Source: Actinotalea endophytica
GTDB lineage: Bacteria > Actinomycetota > Actinomycetes > Actinomycetales > Cellulomonadaceae
Reading direction: 5' to 3'
Assembly: GCF_025717005.1 (NCBI RefSeq)
Contig: NZ_JAOVZU010000002.1
Coordinates: forward strand, 1 to 64,000
Length of the DNA: 64,000 bases
A program made the translations under genes and the position numbers. Positions 26,174 through 38,725 of the stretch are shown here, piece after piece (position 1 is the first letter of the stretch; each line of letters opens with the position of its first letter). Below the pieces are notes generated by a model. It was not told the DNA's origin and ran no database searches. It saw only the letters and a program-made list of their open reading frames with translations.

Positions 26174-26259
26174 GCGTCACCCGCGGGCGCCCGTCGATCT
26201 ACGCGACGGTCCACGTTGCCCGGTCGACCTCGGTGTGATCGGTCATCGCCCCGGACGCA

Positions 26260-26301
26260 CGACGGGCCGTGACCCACATCTCTGCAGGTCACGGCCCGTC
26301 G
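26260..26301. terminator. Bidirectional terminator between methyltransferase and tRNA-Leu
   Basis: Arms CGACGGGCCGTGACC (26260-26274) and GGTCACGGCCCGTCG (26287-26301) pair perfectly over 15 bp around a 12-nt loop. It stands 86 bp after the methyltransferase stop and 18 bp beyond the 3' end of the tRNA on the minus strand, so it can end both transcripts. Confidence 0.8.
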
Positions 26302-26319
26302 GCTCGCTGTCTCAACGAG

Positions 26320-26403
26320 TGTCCGGAGGGGGACTTGAACCCCCACGCCCTATACGGGCACTAGCACCTCAAGCTAGCGCGTCTGCCATTCCGCCACCCG
26401 GAC
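26320..26403 (-). tRNA. tRNA-Leu (anticodon GAG)
   Basis: 84 nt reading on the minus strand. The acceptor stem GTCCGGG pairs with CTCCGGAC (one G-U pair), and the discriminator is A. The D-arm begins TGGCGGAATGGCAGACGC. The anticodon stem CTAGC/GCTAG encloses the loop TTGAGGT, giving GAG at 26368-26370, and the T-arm reads GGGGGTTCAAGTCCCCC. The long variable arm (GTGCCCGTATAGGGCGT) is that of a class II tRNA, as expected for leucine. CCA is not encoded. A -10-like TATCTT lies about 46 nt upstream (26449-26454). Confidence 0.95.
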
Positions 26404-26543
26404 GAGGTGGACCCGACTCCTCGTGTCGAGGGGCCGAGCGCGGCGATAAAGATAACACGGAGTGGCGGGAGGCCAGGACGCCACCCCTGCGGCAGACTGG
26501 CGAGCATGGCGCCCGCCACCGGTCGGGTGCGCGGGGAGGTGCG

Positions 26544-27791
26544 GTGTCCGAGCACGACCAGTCCGGCGGAGCCGAACGCCCTCACCCGTCGGCCCAGCTC
26601 CCGGGCGGCAGCCGCGTGATCGGACGCGTCGCGGGTTCGCGTCGCAACGCGCCCACCGAGGTCGCGCCGTTGTGGCTGCGGGCGGCGGCCGCATGGTCCT
26701 GGCGGATCATCATCGTGATCGCCGCCGTGGCTCTGGCGTTCTACGCGACGACCCGGGTGCTGCTGCTGTTCATCGCCGTCTTCCTCGCGCTGGTCTTCAC
26801 CGCGGTGCTGCGTCCCCTGGTCGGCGCGCTGAGCCGCTGGATCCCCCGCGGGCTGGCCACGACCCTGTCGATCATCCTGGCGTTCGCCGTGGTCGCCGGC
26901 CTGTTCACCTACATCGGGTTCTCCGTCGCCGGGCAGTGGAACAAGCTCGGCCAGCAGTTCAGCGACGGCATCCAGACGATCTTCGACTACCTCGCGGCGT
27001 CTCCGCTCCACCTCACGATCACCAGCGCCGACTTCGAGCAGTGGCTCACCCAGGCCCAGCAGTGGGTGCAGGACAACTCCGGTCAGGTCGCGAGCACGGC
27101 TCTGACCAGTGCGGGTTCGGTCGCGGAGGTGTTCGCCGCGCTGGCACTGGCGATCTTCCTCACGGTGTTCTTCCTGATCCGGGGCACCGAGATGTGGACC
27201 TGGTTCCTGAACCAGCTGCCGGCCAGCATGCGCGTGCCGTGGCACAGCGGTGGCCGCGTCGCGTGGGACACGTTCTCCGGGTACACCAGAGGAACGTTCC
27301 TGGTCGCCGCGTCCGACGGGTTCCTCGCCGGCATCGCACTACTGATCCTGCGCGTGCCGCTGGCGGCGCCGCTTGCCGTGCTCGTGTTCATCGGTGCCTT
27401 CATCCCGCTGATCGGCGCCCCGCTGGCCATGGTGATCGCGATGATCGTGGCGCTCGCCGCCAACGGGCCGATCACCGCGCTGATCGTGGGTCTGGTGATC
27501 GCCGGCATCGGCCAGCTCGAGGGGCACGTCCTGCAGCCGCTGATCATGGGCAAGCAGGTGTCGCTGCACCCGGTCGCCGTCGCGCTCTCGGTCACCGCCG
27601 GCACCTTGGTCGCGGGCATCCTCGGAGCGGTGATCGCCGTGCCACTCGTCGCGGTCGCCTGGGCGGTGTTCGCCCGGCTCCGCCATGTCGACCCACCGAT
27701 CACGCTGGCCGAGCTCGACGCAGCGACAGCCGGACCACCTGGCGAGGACGACACCGACGACGACCAGGACGAGAACGCCGAAGACGACTGA
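26544..27791 (+). CDS. AI-2E family transporter
   Basis: 415 residues from GTG 26544, preceded by GGGGAGGTG. It has the eight-helix PerM/AI-2E exporter-like fold: paired N-terminal helices (IIIVIAAVALAFYA, VLLLFIAVFLALVFTAVLRPLV), a soluble helical region (about 140-200), then four further helices with the conserved LEGHVLQPLIMGKQVSLHPVAV. The C-terminal tail is acidic (GEDDTDDDQDENAEDD). Family members have been linked to autoinducer-2 export or cation/proton exchange; the substrate here is unknown. Confidence 0.88.
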   Translation: MSEHDQSGGAERPHPSAQLPGGSRVIGRVAGSRRNAPTEVAPLWLRAAAAWSWRIIIVIAAVALAFYATTRVLLLFIAVFLALVFTAVLRPLVGALSRWIPRGLATTLSIILAFAVVAGLFTYIGFSVAGQWNKLGQQFSDGIQTIFDYLAASPLHLTITSADFEQWLTQAQQWVQDNSGQVASTALTSAGSVAEVFAALALAIFLTVFFLIRGTEMWTWFLNQLPASMRVPWHSGGRVAWDTFSGYTRGTFLVAASDGFLAGIALLILRVPLAAPLAVLVFIGAFIPLIGAPLAMVIAMIVALAANGPITALIVGLVIAGIGQLEGHVLQPLIMGKQVSLHPVAVALSVTAGTLVAGILGAVIAVPLVAVAWAVFARLRHVDPPITLAELDAATAGPPGEDDTDDDQDENAEDD

Positions 27792-27846
27792 CCCCACCCG
27801 GCAGTCGGCCGGTCGCCGGGTGCGAGGCGGGCGACGCGCGCAGGGT

Positions 27847-31510
<3,664 letters not shown>

Positions 31511-31518
<8 letters not shown>

Positions 31519-33163
31519 AGCGCGCCTCGAGCGACCAGACCCCGTCGCGCAGGGCCAGCAGCACAGCACGGCCGTCCGCCAGGGTGACCTGCAGGTACAC
31601 CGCTCGCCGAGGGTCGTTCGACCACCACCGCTGCACCACCGGCCACGGTCCCGCCCATCCGGTGACCGAGGTCTGCGAGGTGCCGTCCGGCCACCACACC
31701 GTCGCCGGGTCGGCGCTCATGATCAGCCGGGCGTCGATCTCGACCCGCCGGCCGTCGGTCCCGCACAGCTGGACCGGCTGCGGTACCGGGAGCACCGTGG
31801 CGGGGGCCGGCGGCGGCAGCCTGCCGGGCCAGGGTGCATCCGCCCGACGCCCCGGTGGCACGGCGTCGCCCCAGGGCACCAGCTGGACCTGGTCCCGCAC
31901 CTCGCGCCCGCCCTGGACCCGGGCGGACAGCACTGCCTCGGCACCGAGCAGACCCTGGACGCGATGCACCGCCCGATGTGCGCGGAGGTCCGACCCGGCC
32001 GCCTGGCCCCACAGCCGGCCCTGCTCGGCGCCGACCGCGACGACCTCCTCGGCCCGCAGCGCGAGCCTGGTCAGCGGTGCCGGCGGCGGGTCGCCGTCGC
32101 CCCTGCGCAGCTGCTGGGCGGTCAACCAGCCGTCGAGCTGCCAACGCACCCGGTCGGTCAACCTGGCCACCGACAGCCCGCCGAGCGCGGTGTCGGTGCG
32201 CCAGGTGCGCACGAGCTCGTTGCCCTCGGCCGTGGTCGCGGAGATCTGGACCCGTCCGCACCCGGCTCCGGCCTCGACCATCACGGTGTGCAGCCGACCG
32301 GCGAGCCGTCGGGCCACGAACGCCGCCTGCTCGACGGTCTCCACCGGCGGGTCGAGGTCGAGGTCGACCGCGACGTCGGCCTCGGGACGGCGCAACGCGG
32401 TGGGGCGGTCGTCCTGCCCCGAGGCGACCTGGTGCGCCCACTGCCCCCACGGCCCGAACCGGGCGAGCACGTCACGCCGAGGCAGGGCTGCCAGGTCTCC
32501 CAGGGTGCGCACACCGAGCCGGACCAACAGGTCGACGAGCTCGTCGACCTCGGCGACACCGTCGGGTGCCACCACGTGACGCAGCTCGCCGACACCCCGC
32601 CCGGCGAGGAACGACGCCGTACCCCCGGAGGGCACCATGGCGTGCGCCCGGGCGGCGATCACCGCGGCCCCCACACCGTCGGCCATGCCCACCTGAGCCT
32701 CGCACCCGGCCTCGGCCACCGCCTCGACAAGCAGCTGCGCGAGCGCCTGCTCCGAGCCGTGGTACCGCCCGGCGCCCGCAGCAGGCAGCAGCACGAGACC
32801 CGGCCGGGTGACCTCGAGCCCGGCGACCACCGTCTCGGCGGCGAGGACCACGGGCTCGAACTCGCGCACGTCCCGCCCGGGGTCGGCGGGCAGCAGGACG
32901 AGGTCGGGGCACACCTGCTGCGCGGCCCTGCGTCGCATGCCGCGCCGCACCCCCAGACGTCGGGCCGGTGCGGAGGCGGCGACCAGGCGGTGCCCGTCGT
33001 GCACGGCTGCCGGCAGGTGTGCGGGCACCTGCTCGACCTGCATCGCGGCGATCACCGGCCAGTCCGGTACCCACAGCGCTGCGGTCCGTCGTGGCCGCGA
33101 CGTGCCGGCCGGCAGGTCCAGACTCGGCGGGCCACCCGGCGACGGGGTCTCGGTCGCAGTCAT
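31511..33163 (-). CDS. imuB: ImuB, Y-family polymerase-like mutasome protein
   Basis: 550 residues. The sequence follows the Y-family layout ([37 protein letters not shown] as the HhH region) but the acidic catalytic triad is missing: the first motif reads LWVPDWPV rather than DxDxFF. It is therefore catalytically dead, as known for ImuB, which bridges DnaE2 to the sliding clamp. The C-terminal part ([13 protein letters not shown]) matches actinobacterial ImuB. It overlaps imuA by ATGA and dnaE2 by 8 bp, so the three are translationally coupled. Confidence 0.92.
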
Positions 33164-33912
33164 CCGACCCGCTCCAGCCCGACCACGACACCGTCGCGCA
33201 CACCGCCGTGCGGGACGGTGTCGACCTCACCGCCGTGCAGCCGCACCTCACCCCGCCACCCGCGCGCCGCCGAGCCCCGGCCGGCCCGGCTCACCGTGAG
33301 CACCCGGTCACGCAGCCGCCCGTTCCCGCGCCCGACCCCCGACCATCGGGTCCTCTCGACGGTGAGCTGCACCGAGGCTCCTGGCCACGGGGTCGTGGCG
33401 ACCAGGACCGCGGACCGTTCCCTGGCCCGTGCGCTGAGCCGACGCCGGTCGGCGTCGGCGAGCGCGACATCACCGACGACCACCGCATCCACGCCGTCCA
33501 CGAGCGCCGCGATCACGCGTGGCCCGTCCGGACCGGGGTCCGGCACCAGGACCACACGGTCCAGCGCGAGCCCGAGCTGGTGGGCAGCGAGCATGCCGAC
33601 CGCAGGCATGCCGACCACGGCGACCCAGCTGCCGGCAGCGGAGGCGGCGCCGAGCATCGTCAGGACGAGGGAGGTCGACCCGGTCACGGTCACGGTGGCG
33701 CCACGGGTCAGCCCGCCGGGCAGCAGCGGTGCCAACGCCGGGGCGATCGGCAGCACCGTGTGGTCGTCGGCGGACCTGCGGACCTCGCCGGAACGCCACG
33801 GCTTGCGACGCGTACCGGTGCGCTCCTCGGCACTGGCCAGCACGGCGCGTGCAGCCGCTGCCCTGGCGGCACGGTCGGCATGCTCGGCCGGACGCACCGT
33901 CACCGCAGTCAT
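33160..33912 (-). CDS. imuA: ImuA' mutasome accessory protein
   Basis: 250 residues from ATG 33912, chosen because GAGGTG stands before it and longer starts would run through the SOS box. The body is RecA-like without a strict Walker [25 protein letters not shown] (about residues 70-93), then [26 protein letters not shown]. In mycobacteria ImuA' is required with ImuB and DnaE2 for damage-induced mutagenesis. Expression should be LexA-controlled through the box at 33956-33971. Confidence 0.9.
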   Translation of the reverse strand: MTAVTVRPAEHADRAARAAAARAVLASAEERTGTRRKPWRSGEVRRSADDHTVLPIAPALAPLLPGGLTRGATVTVTGSTSLVLTMLGAASAAGSWVAVVGMPAVGMLAAHQLGLALDRVVLVPDPGPDGPRVIAALVDGVDAVVVGDVALADADRRRLSARARERSAVLVATTPWPGASVQLTVERTRWSGVGRGNGRLRDRVLTVSRAGRGSAARGWRGEVRLHGGEVDTVPHGGVRDGVVVGLERVG

Positions 33913-33955
33913 GCCGCACCTCGATCCACGATCGTTCGACCACCGGTCGATCTGT

Positions 33956-33971
33956 TCGAACACCTGTTCGA
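33956..33971. promoter_or_regulatory. SOS (LexA) box
   Basis: TCGAACACCTGTTCGA is a perfect inverted repeat of TCGAAC around ACCT, matching the actinobacterial LexA consensus TCGAAC-N4-GTTCGA. It lies 44-59 bp upstream of the imuA start and touches the -10 element, so LexA would block the imuA-imuB-dnaE2 operon. Confidence 0.92.
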
Positions 33972-34001
33972 GTATCGCACTCTGGTCCGACACGATGTCA
34001 A
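33971..34001 (-). promoter_or_regulatory. Promoter of the imuA-imuB-dnaE2 operon
   Basis: On the minus strand TTGACA (33996-34001) and GATACT (33971-33976) are separated by 19 bp, slightly longer than ideal. The SOS box begins at the last base of the -10. Confidence 0.6.
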
Positions 34002-34119
34002 TCGCGCTCACCCCTGCTCTCCCCTCCGCTCGAACGCCACCCGAACGCCACCCCGACACCGAGCGCCCCGCCCGCACCGGGAGCAGGATGGGGACGAGAC
34101 CACCGTCGAGGAGGCACAC

Positions 34120-34650
34120 GTGGACCTCAGCCGACCTGTCGCACCCGAGCCCTACGAGCTGCTGCCGAGCGTCCCTGCCTTCGAGGTGACGAGCACCGAC
34201 GTCGTCGACGGCGGTGCCTGCGACCACGTCTTCACCGCTGCGGGCGGCTCCACCTCACCGCAGCTGGCCTGGTCCGGGTTCCCGGCCGGCACCCGGAGCT
34301 TCGTGGTGAGCTGCTTCGACCCGGACGCACCGACCCCCGCCGGGTTCTGGCACTGGACAGTGGTGGACATCCCGGCCGGGGTGACCTCCCTGGCCACCGG
34401 AGCCGGGGCGCCGGACGGCAGCGGCCTGCCCGCCGGCGCGTTCCAGGTGCGCCACGACGGCGGCGGTCCGGGCTACATGGGGATGGCCCCGCCGGTCGGC
34501 GACCACGTGCATCGCTACGTCTTCGCCGTCCACGCCCTCGACGTCGACAAGCTCGGCGTCGGCCCGGACGCCACACCGACCGCGGTCGCGTTCAACACGC
34601 TCTTCCACACCCTGGCGCGCGGCACCCTGACTGCGACCTACCAGCGCTGA
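34120..34650 (+). CDS. YbhB/YbcL-family PEBP-like protein
   Basis: 176 residues from GTG 34120 with GAGGAGG upstream. It carries the phosphatidylethanolamine-binding-protein signature: [26 protein letters not shown] (about residues 43-68), then [12 protein letters not shown] and the C-terminal [15 protein letters not shown]. Bacterial members are cytoplasmic, of unclear function, sometimes called Raf-kinase-inhibitor-like. The pocket residues (DPDAP, HWT, HRY) are intact. It is divergent from the SOS mutasome operon, but no regulatory link is shown. Confidence 0.9.
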   Translation: MDLSRPVAPEPYELLPSVPAFEVTSTDVVDGGACDHVFTAAGGSTSPQLAWSGFPAGTRSFVVSCFDPDAPTPAGFWHWTVVDIPAGVTSLATGAGAPDGSGLPAGAFQVRHDGGGPGYMGMAPPVGDHVHRYVFAVHALDVDKLGVGPDATPTAVAFNTLFHTLARGTLTATYQR

Positions 34651-34687
34651 CCTACCAGCGCTGACCGGCCGGCCGCGAGCCACCCGG

Positions 34688-34693
34688 CATGAT
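34688..34693 (+). promoter_or_regulatory. -10 element of leaderless YbaK-family gene
   Basis: CATGAT, then GGCCCG, then the GTG start at 34700, matching the spacing of other putative leaderless genes in the window. Confidence 0.45.
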
Positions 34694-34699
34694 GGCCCG

Positions 34700-35248
34700 G
34701 TGGACCTCGTCACCGTGCCTGCCCTGACCCGCCCGGACCTGCTCGCCGCTCCGACGCTCGCGGCGTTGCAGGACGTCGCCGAGCGCGACCCGGCCACGGC
34801 CGAACGCGTCCTGGTCACCGAGATCGACCCGGACCTGGCCGACACCGCCGCGCTGACCGAGGCCTACGGGCTCGACCTGCACGCCTCGGCGAACTGCGTG
34901 CTGGTGGTCGGCAGGCGCGCCGGCGAGGAACGGTTCGCCGCCTGCGTGGTGCGCGCGACCACCCGCGCCGACGTCAACAACCTGGTGCGCCGCCTGATCG
35001 ACGCGCGCAAGGCCACGTTCCTGCCCACCGACCGTGCCGTGGAGCTGTCCGGCATGGAGTACGGCGGGATCACCCCGATCGGGCTGCCGGCCGACTGGCG
35101 CGTCCTGGTGGACGCGGACGTGCTCGCCGACGACGCGAACGTGATCGTCGGGTCCGGGGTGCGCCGCTCGAAGGTCCTGCTGCCCGGCCGCGACCTCGCG
35201 GCGTTCGGCGTCGAGGCGGTCGACGGGCTCGGCATGCCGGTCGGCTGA
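34700..35248 (+). CDS. YbaK/aminoacyl-tRNA deacylase-like protein
   Basis: 182 residues from GTG 34700. The YbaK/ProX fold is seen in ANCVLVVGRR, the KATFLPTDRAVELSGMEYGGITPIGLP block (about residues 103-129) and the C-terminal VIVGSGVRRSKVLLPGRDLA. Family members hydrolyse misacylated tRNAs, such as Cys- or Ala-tRNA(Pro); the catalytic Lys of YbaK may correspond to the Lys in RKATF. A freestanding editing role is inferred. It is followed by a tandem-repeat stretch and the convergent LuxR gene. Confidence 0.85.
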   Translation: MDLVTVPALTRPDLLAAPTLAALQDVAERDPATAERVLVTEIDPDLADTAALTEAYGLDLHASANCVLVVGRRAGEERFAACVVRATTRADVNNLVRRLIDARKATFLPTDRAVELSGMEYGGITPIGLPADWRVLVDADVLADDANVIVGSGVRRSKVLLPGRDLAAFGVEAVDGLGMPVG

Positions 35249-35257
35249 GGCCGCCGA

Positions 35258-35310
35258 GCACTCGGGCAGCACTCGGGCTGCACTCTGGCAGCACTCGGCA
35301 GCGCTCGGCC
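35258..35310. repeat. Tandem 10-11-bp repeat between convergent genes
   Basis: Five consecutive units related to GCACTCGGGCA (GCACTCGGGCA, GCACTCGGGCT, GCACTCTGGCA, GCACTCGGCA, GCGCTCGGCC) fill the gap between the YbaK-type stop and the LuxR stop. GCCGAGC at 35253-35259 and GCTCGGC at 35303-35309 could close the array into a hairpin, so it may also serve as a terminator. Confidence 0.65.
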
Positions 35311-35316
35311 CACCGT

Positions 35317-36462
35317 TCAGGCCGGCACTGCCTCACCTTCGTCGACGAACCACCCGGAGGTTCCGATCCGGGACCCGTAGCGCGGCTGGTACTGCTCGAG
35401 GACGACCTTCGCGATCAGCTCGCGACGGCTGCCGACCCCGGCCTTGTCGAAGATCACCTTGAGGTGGTCCTGCACCGTGTACGGCGACAGGTGCAGGCTG
35501 CGCGCGATCTCCTGGGTGCTCGCACCGTGCACGACGGCCGCCAGCACGTCGCGCTCGCGACCGGTGAGCCCGAGCGCGGCCACCACTAGCGGCACGACGT
35601 CGGCCGGCCCCGCCTCCTCGATGGTCACCGCGACCTGGGCCGCCGGGCCGCCGTCCGGCGAGGCCAGCGGCGAGGCGTGCACCACGAGCCACTGCCCCGT
35701 CCGGCTGCGGACCCGCAGCCGCGGCACCAGGTCCGAGCGGCCGGCAGCCATCGCGCGAGCGACCGCGACGATCGACCCCACGGCGGTGGGCAGCCGCTCC
35801 CAGACCGAGCCACCCAGCTCGGCGACCCGCTCCTGCGCGGCCGTGCTCGCCTGGACCACACGGTCGTCGCTGCCGACCACGAGCACGGCCGGGCCCGACC
35901 CGGGCGCGGCCAGACCGGCGTCGGCCGCCTCGGCGACGAGGCCCACCCGCACCCCGCGCGCGATGCTCGGGGCGATGCCCGCCAGGAACTCGGCCTCGGC
36001 GGGGCTGAAGCCACCCGCACCGGAGGCCCGGTACAGCGAGAACCCCGCCCACGGCCGACCCTCGAGCACCGCGGCCGCGCGCACCTCGTGGCCCAGGTCC
36101 CACTCGGGCACGAAGAGCTCGCGGTAGCGCGAGACGACCTCCGGATGACCGTCGGTGTCGTCCACCAGGATCGCGACCGGGAAGTCACGCTTGGCCAGGT
36201 CCGAGAAGAGGTTGACCGAGTCGTCCAGGTACTCGTGGCGGAGGAACTCGAAGTCCTTCTCGTTGTGCAGCCCGATCTTGGCCGAGCCGGTGAGCAGCGC
36301 CGTGCGAGGGTCCGCCGGGCCGACGCAGGCGGCGTCGAAGGGGACGGCGCGTCGCAGGAGCTCCAGTGCTCCGATGGCGAAGGCCTCCCACGGCAGCCCG
36401 GTGCGGGCGAGCGCGTCGAGGCCCTGCCGCACCGGGTCGGTGCGCATGGTTGTCACACCCAT
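35317..36462 (-). CDS. LuxR-type transcriptional regulator
   Basis: 381 residues from ATG 36462 (AAGG upstream); ATG 36447 is a second possibility. The C-terminal HTH is typical: LTGRERDVLAAVVHGASTQEIARSL and LSPYTVQDHLKVIFDKAGV (about residues 303-350). The N-terminal 250 residues look like a GAF/PAS-type sensor (DFPVAILVDDTDGHPEV, AAVLEGRPWAGFSLYR). The gene is divergent from an FAD-dependent oxidase, and two 20-bp dyads lie between them, making it the likely local activator. Confidence 0.85.
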   Translation of the reverse strand: MGVTTMRTDPVRQGLDALARTGLPWEAFAIGALELLRRAVPFDAACVGPADPRTALLTGSAKIGLHNEKDFEFLRHEYLDDSVNLFSDLAKRDFPVAILVDDTDGHPEVVSRYRELFVPEWDLGHEVRAAAVLEGRPWAGFSLYRASGAGGFSPAEAEFLAGIAPSIARGVRVGLVAEAADAGLAAPGSGPAVLVVGSDDRVVQASTAAQERVAELGGSVWERLPTAVGSIVAVARAMAAGRSDLVPRLRVRSRTGQWLVVHASPLASPDGGPAAQVAVTIEEAGPADVVPLVVAALGLTGRERDVLAAVVHGASTQEIARSLHLSPYTVQDHLKVIFDKAGVGSRRELIAKVVLEQYQPRYGSRIGTSGWFVDEGEAVPA

Positions 36463-36489
36463 ATGGTGACCTTGGTCCCTTGCCTTGGG

Positions 36490-36509
36490 TACCCCCAGTT
36501 TTCTGGGTA
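36490..36509. promoter_or_regulatory. 20-bp dyad, distal site
   Basis: TACCCCCAGTTTTCTGGGTA has matching ends TACCC/GGGTA and an inner CCCAG-TTTT-CTGGG. It lies 28-47 bp upstream of the LuxR-type start, and in inverse orientation its core (CCCAGAAAACTGGG) resembles the second dyad. Confidence 0.6.
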
Positions 36510-36538
36510 GTCCGACGGTCCACCGCCCTGGGCCACGG

Positions 36539-36558
36539 ATCCCCCAGGAAAATGGGAT
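36539..36558. promoter_or_regulatory. 20-bp dyad, proximal site
   Basis: ATCCCCCAGGAAAATGGGAT has matching ends ATCCC/GGGAT. Its centre is 49 bp from the first dyad and about 46 bp before the oxidase ATG. A CACCTT hexamer 7 nt before that ATG could be a -10, putting this site at the position used by class II LuxR activators. Confidence 0.6.
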
Positions 36559-36594
36559 GGTCGCGGCCCGCCGGGACCGGGCACCTTTGCCGCC

Positions 36595-38073
36595 ATGACA
36601 ACCGCGAACGAGGCCCTCACCCCGTCCCACGACGGCGGGGCAGGCCACCCCGAGCACCACCACTCCCCCGACCGACCCGGCGACCACCCCCTCGCCGGGC
36701 TCCACCTCACCGGCCGCATCGTGCGCCCGTCCGACCCGGACTGGGACGCGGTCCGCATGCCCTGGAACGTCGCGATCGACCAGCGTCCCGTCGCCGTGGT
36801 CCTGGCCGCCGACGCCGAGGACGTCACGCAGGCGGTCCGGCACGCCGCGCACCACGGCCTGACCGTCACCGCGCAGCCACGCGGCCACGGTGCGTCCTCC
36901 GACCTCGCCGACGTCGTGCTGATCCGCACCACGGCCCTCGACGACATCTGGATCGACGCCGAGACCCGCGTCGCCCGGGTCGGTGCGGGCGTCCGGATGG
37001 GCGCCCTGCAGGCGGCTCTCGACGGCACCGGCCTCACCGCGCTCAGCGGCTCGAGCGGTGACGTGAGCGTCGTCGGCATCGCCCTCGGCGCCGGCCTGTC
37101 CTGGTTCAGCCGGGCGCACGGCAACGCCGCCCAGACGCTGCGCGCCGTCGAGCTCGTCGACCCGCACGGCCGCCGCCGATGGGTCACCGACGAGTCCGAC
37201 CCCGAGCTGATGTGGGCGCTGCGCGGAGGCGGCGGCGACTTCGGCATCGTCACGGCCGCGGAGATCGGCCTGGTCCCCGCACCCGAGCTGCACGGCGGCA
37301 CGATCGCCTTCCCGATCGACGCCGCACCGGTGGTCCTTCGCGCCTGGCGGGACGCCACCGAGCGGGCCACCCGGGACACCAGCCTCTGGGCCGCGCTGCT
37401 GCACCTGCCGGACATCCCCGAGATCCCCGAGCCCATGCGCGGGCAGTCCTTCGCGCTGGTCCAGGCGATGCACCTGGGCGACAGCGCCGGGCTGGACGCC
37501 CTGCTCGCCGAGGTGCGGGCGGCAGGTCCGGTGCTGCGCGACAGCATCCACCCGGTCGCGATCGCCGAGGTCGGCACGGTCGCGGAGGACCCGGAGGACC
37601 CCAGCCCGTCCATGCTGGCCGCGACCCGCCTCACCGGGCTGACCGACGAGGCGATCGACGCCCTGGTCGCCGTGGCCGGCGGCGGAAGCGGCACGCCGAT
37701 CCTCCAGGTTCAGCTCCGTCACCTCGGTGGCGCGCTGGCCGACCCCGGCAGCCCGGCGGTCGCGGGTCCGGAAGCGGCGCCGTACCTCATGTCCGGCCTG
37801 GCCATGGTGCCCGCACCGCCACTGGCACCGGTGATGTCGGCCGGTCTCGACGCGGTCCTCGACGCCATGGCGCCGTGGGCCACCGGGACCGCGCCGCTGA
37901 CGTTCCTGGACCGGGCCGACACCATTGCGCGCAGCTACCCGGACGATGCCGTGGTGCGCCTCCAGCTGCTCAAGGAGCTGGTCGACCCGGCGGGAGTCGT
38001 GCGCAGCAACCGCCCGGTCCTCGACGCGGCGATCGGGGCCAGGACGCCCGAGGCGCTGGTCAGCGAGATCTGA
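36595..38073 (+). CDS. FAD-binding oxidoreductase (BBE/6-hydroxynicotine-oxidase-like)
   Basis: 492 residues. The PCMH-type FAD-binding half is clear: PVAVVLAADAEDVTQAVRHAAHHG, TAQPRGHGASS (about residues 94-104, where His can bind FAD covalently), then SGSSGDVSVVGIALGAGLSWFSR. The C-terminal end has the short BBE-like tail (ELVDPAGVVRSNRPV). These enzymes oxidise alcohols, sugars or amines and produce hydrogen peroxide; no signal peptide is present. The second cysteine used for bicovalent flavin is not obvious. Expression is probably driven by the divergent LuxR-type protein. Confidence 0.85.
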   Translation: MTTANEALTPSHDGGAGHPEHHHSPDRPGDHPLAGLHLTGRIVRPSDPDWDAVRMPWNVAIDQRPVAVVLAADAEDVTQAVRHAAHHGLTVTAQPRGHGASSDLADVVLIRTTALDDIWIDAETRVARVGAGVRMGALQAALDGTGLTALSGSSGDVSVVGIALGAGLSWFSRAHGNAAQTLRAVELVDPHGRRRWVTDESDPELMWALRGGGGDFGIVTAAEIGLVPAPELHGGTIAFPIDAAPVVLRAWRDATERATRDTSLWAALLHLPDIPEIPEPMRGQSFALVQAMHLGDSAGLDALLAEVRAAGPVLRDSIHPVAIAEVGTVAEDPEDPSPSMLAATRLTGLTDEAIDALVAVAGGGSGTPILQVQLRHLGGALADPGSPAVAGPEAAPYLMSGLAMVPAPPLAPVMSAGLDAVLDAMAPWATGTAPLTFLDRADTIARSYPDDAVVRLQLLKELVDPAGVVRSNRPVLDAAIGARTPEALVSEI

Positions 38074-38130
38074 CCCGGCGATCGAGCCGGAGACCCGACC
38101 AGGGGATCCGGCTCCGGAACCCGACACGGC

Positions 38131-38167
38131 CTGACGGGTCCGGCGACGCGTTCGCCGGGCCCGTCAG
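38131..38167. terminator. Bidirectional terminator between oxidase and GNAT genes
   Basis: Arms CTGACGGGTCCGGCGA (38131-38146) and TCGCCGGGCCCGTCAG (38152-38167) pair over 16 positions with one G-T, around a 5-nt loop. It overlaps the last codon and stop of the GNAT gene and serves the convergent pair. Confidence 0.75.
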
Positions 38168-38619
38168 AGCGTCTTGGCGAACCAGTGGGTCGCGTTCGGG
38201 TTCTCGTTGTACCGCTCGACCTCGCGATAGCCGGCGGACCGGTACAGCGACTGCGCGGCCGGCAGGGTGTCGTTCGTGTCCAGGACGACGGTCACCGCAC
38301 CGAGCGACACCGCCTCGGCCTCGAGGGCGGCGAGCAGCGCGCGGCCCCATCCGCGGCCGCGCTGCTCCGCGCGCAGGTAGAGGTGCTTCACCTCCGCGCG
38401 CTCCGGGTCGAGCATCCGGACCCCGCCGCAGCCGATCGGGTCGCCGCCCACCTCCGCGAGCAGGAACGCACCGCGCGGCGGCACGAACGCCGAGGGCACG
38501 GGCGGTGCGACATCCCAGGTCCCGCGCTCCACGGGCCATGCAGCGCGGCGCATCGCGAAGTACTCCGCGAGCACGGCGGCCGCCGTCGGATCGGTCAGCG
38601 GCACGCGGCGGGTCAGCAC
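38164..38619 (-). CDS. GNAT-family N-acetyltransferase
   Basis: 151 residues from GTG 38619. The acetyl-CoA site shows as VKHLYLRAEQRGRGWGRALLAALEAEA (about residues 74-100; RxxGxG/A pattern), followed by VVLDTNDTLPAAQSLYRSAGYREV, the usual motif B. The acceptor is unknown. A TAGGCT -10 on the minus strand (38626-38631) lies exactly 6 nt before the GTG, so translation is probably leaderless. Confidence 0.88.
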   Translation of the reverse strand: MLTRRVPLTDPTAAAVLAEYFAMRRAAWPVERGTWDVAPPVPSAFVPPRGAFLLAEVGGDPIGCGGVRMLDPERAEVKHLYLRAEQRGRGWGRALLAALEAEAVSLGAVTVVLDTNDTLPAAQSLYRSAGYREVERYNENPNATHWFAKTL

Positions 38620-38625
38620 CGGGAC

Positions 38626-38631
38626 AGCCTA
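38626..38631 (-). promoter_or_regulatory. -10 element of leaderless GNAT gene
   Basis: TAGGCT, spacer GTCCCG, then GTG at 38619 on the minus strand. Confidence 0.5.
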
Positions 38632-38725
38632 GGTCGGTGCTGATCGCGAACCCCAACCGCGGCCGGAGAGCCGGGGCTACGCTGACAACGCGGACGACCG
38701 CACCCACCTGTGAGCGGAGGTTCCC

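Noticed and set aside
35258-35310. CRISPR-like repeats
   Set aside because: Units are only 10-11 bp, directly adjacent and without spacers.
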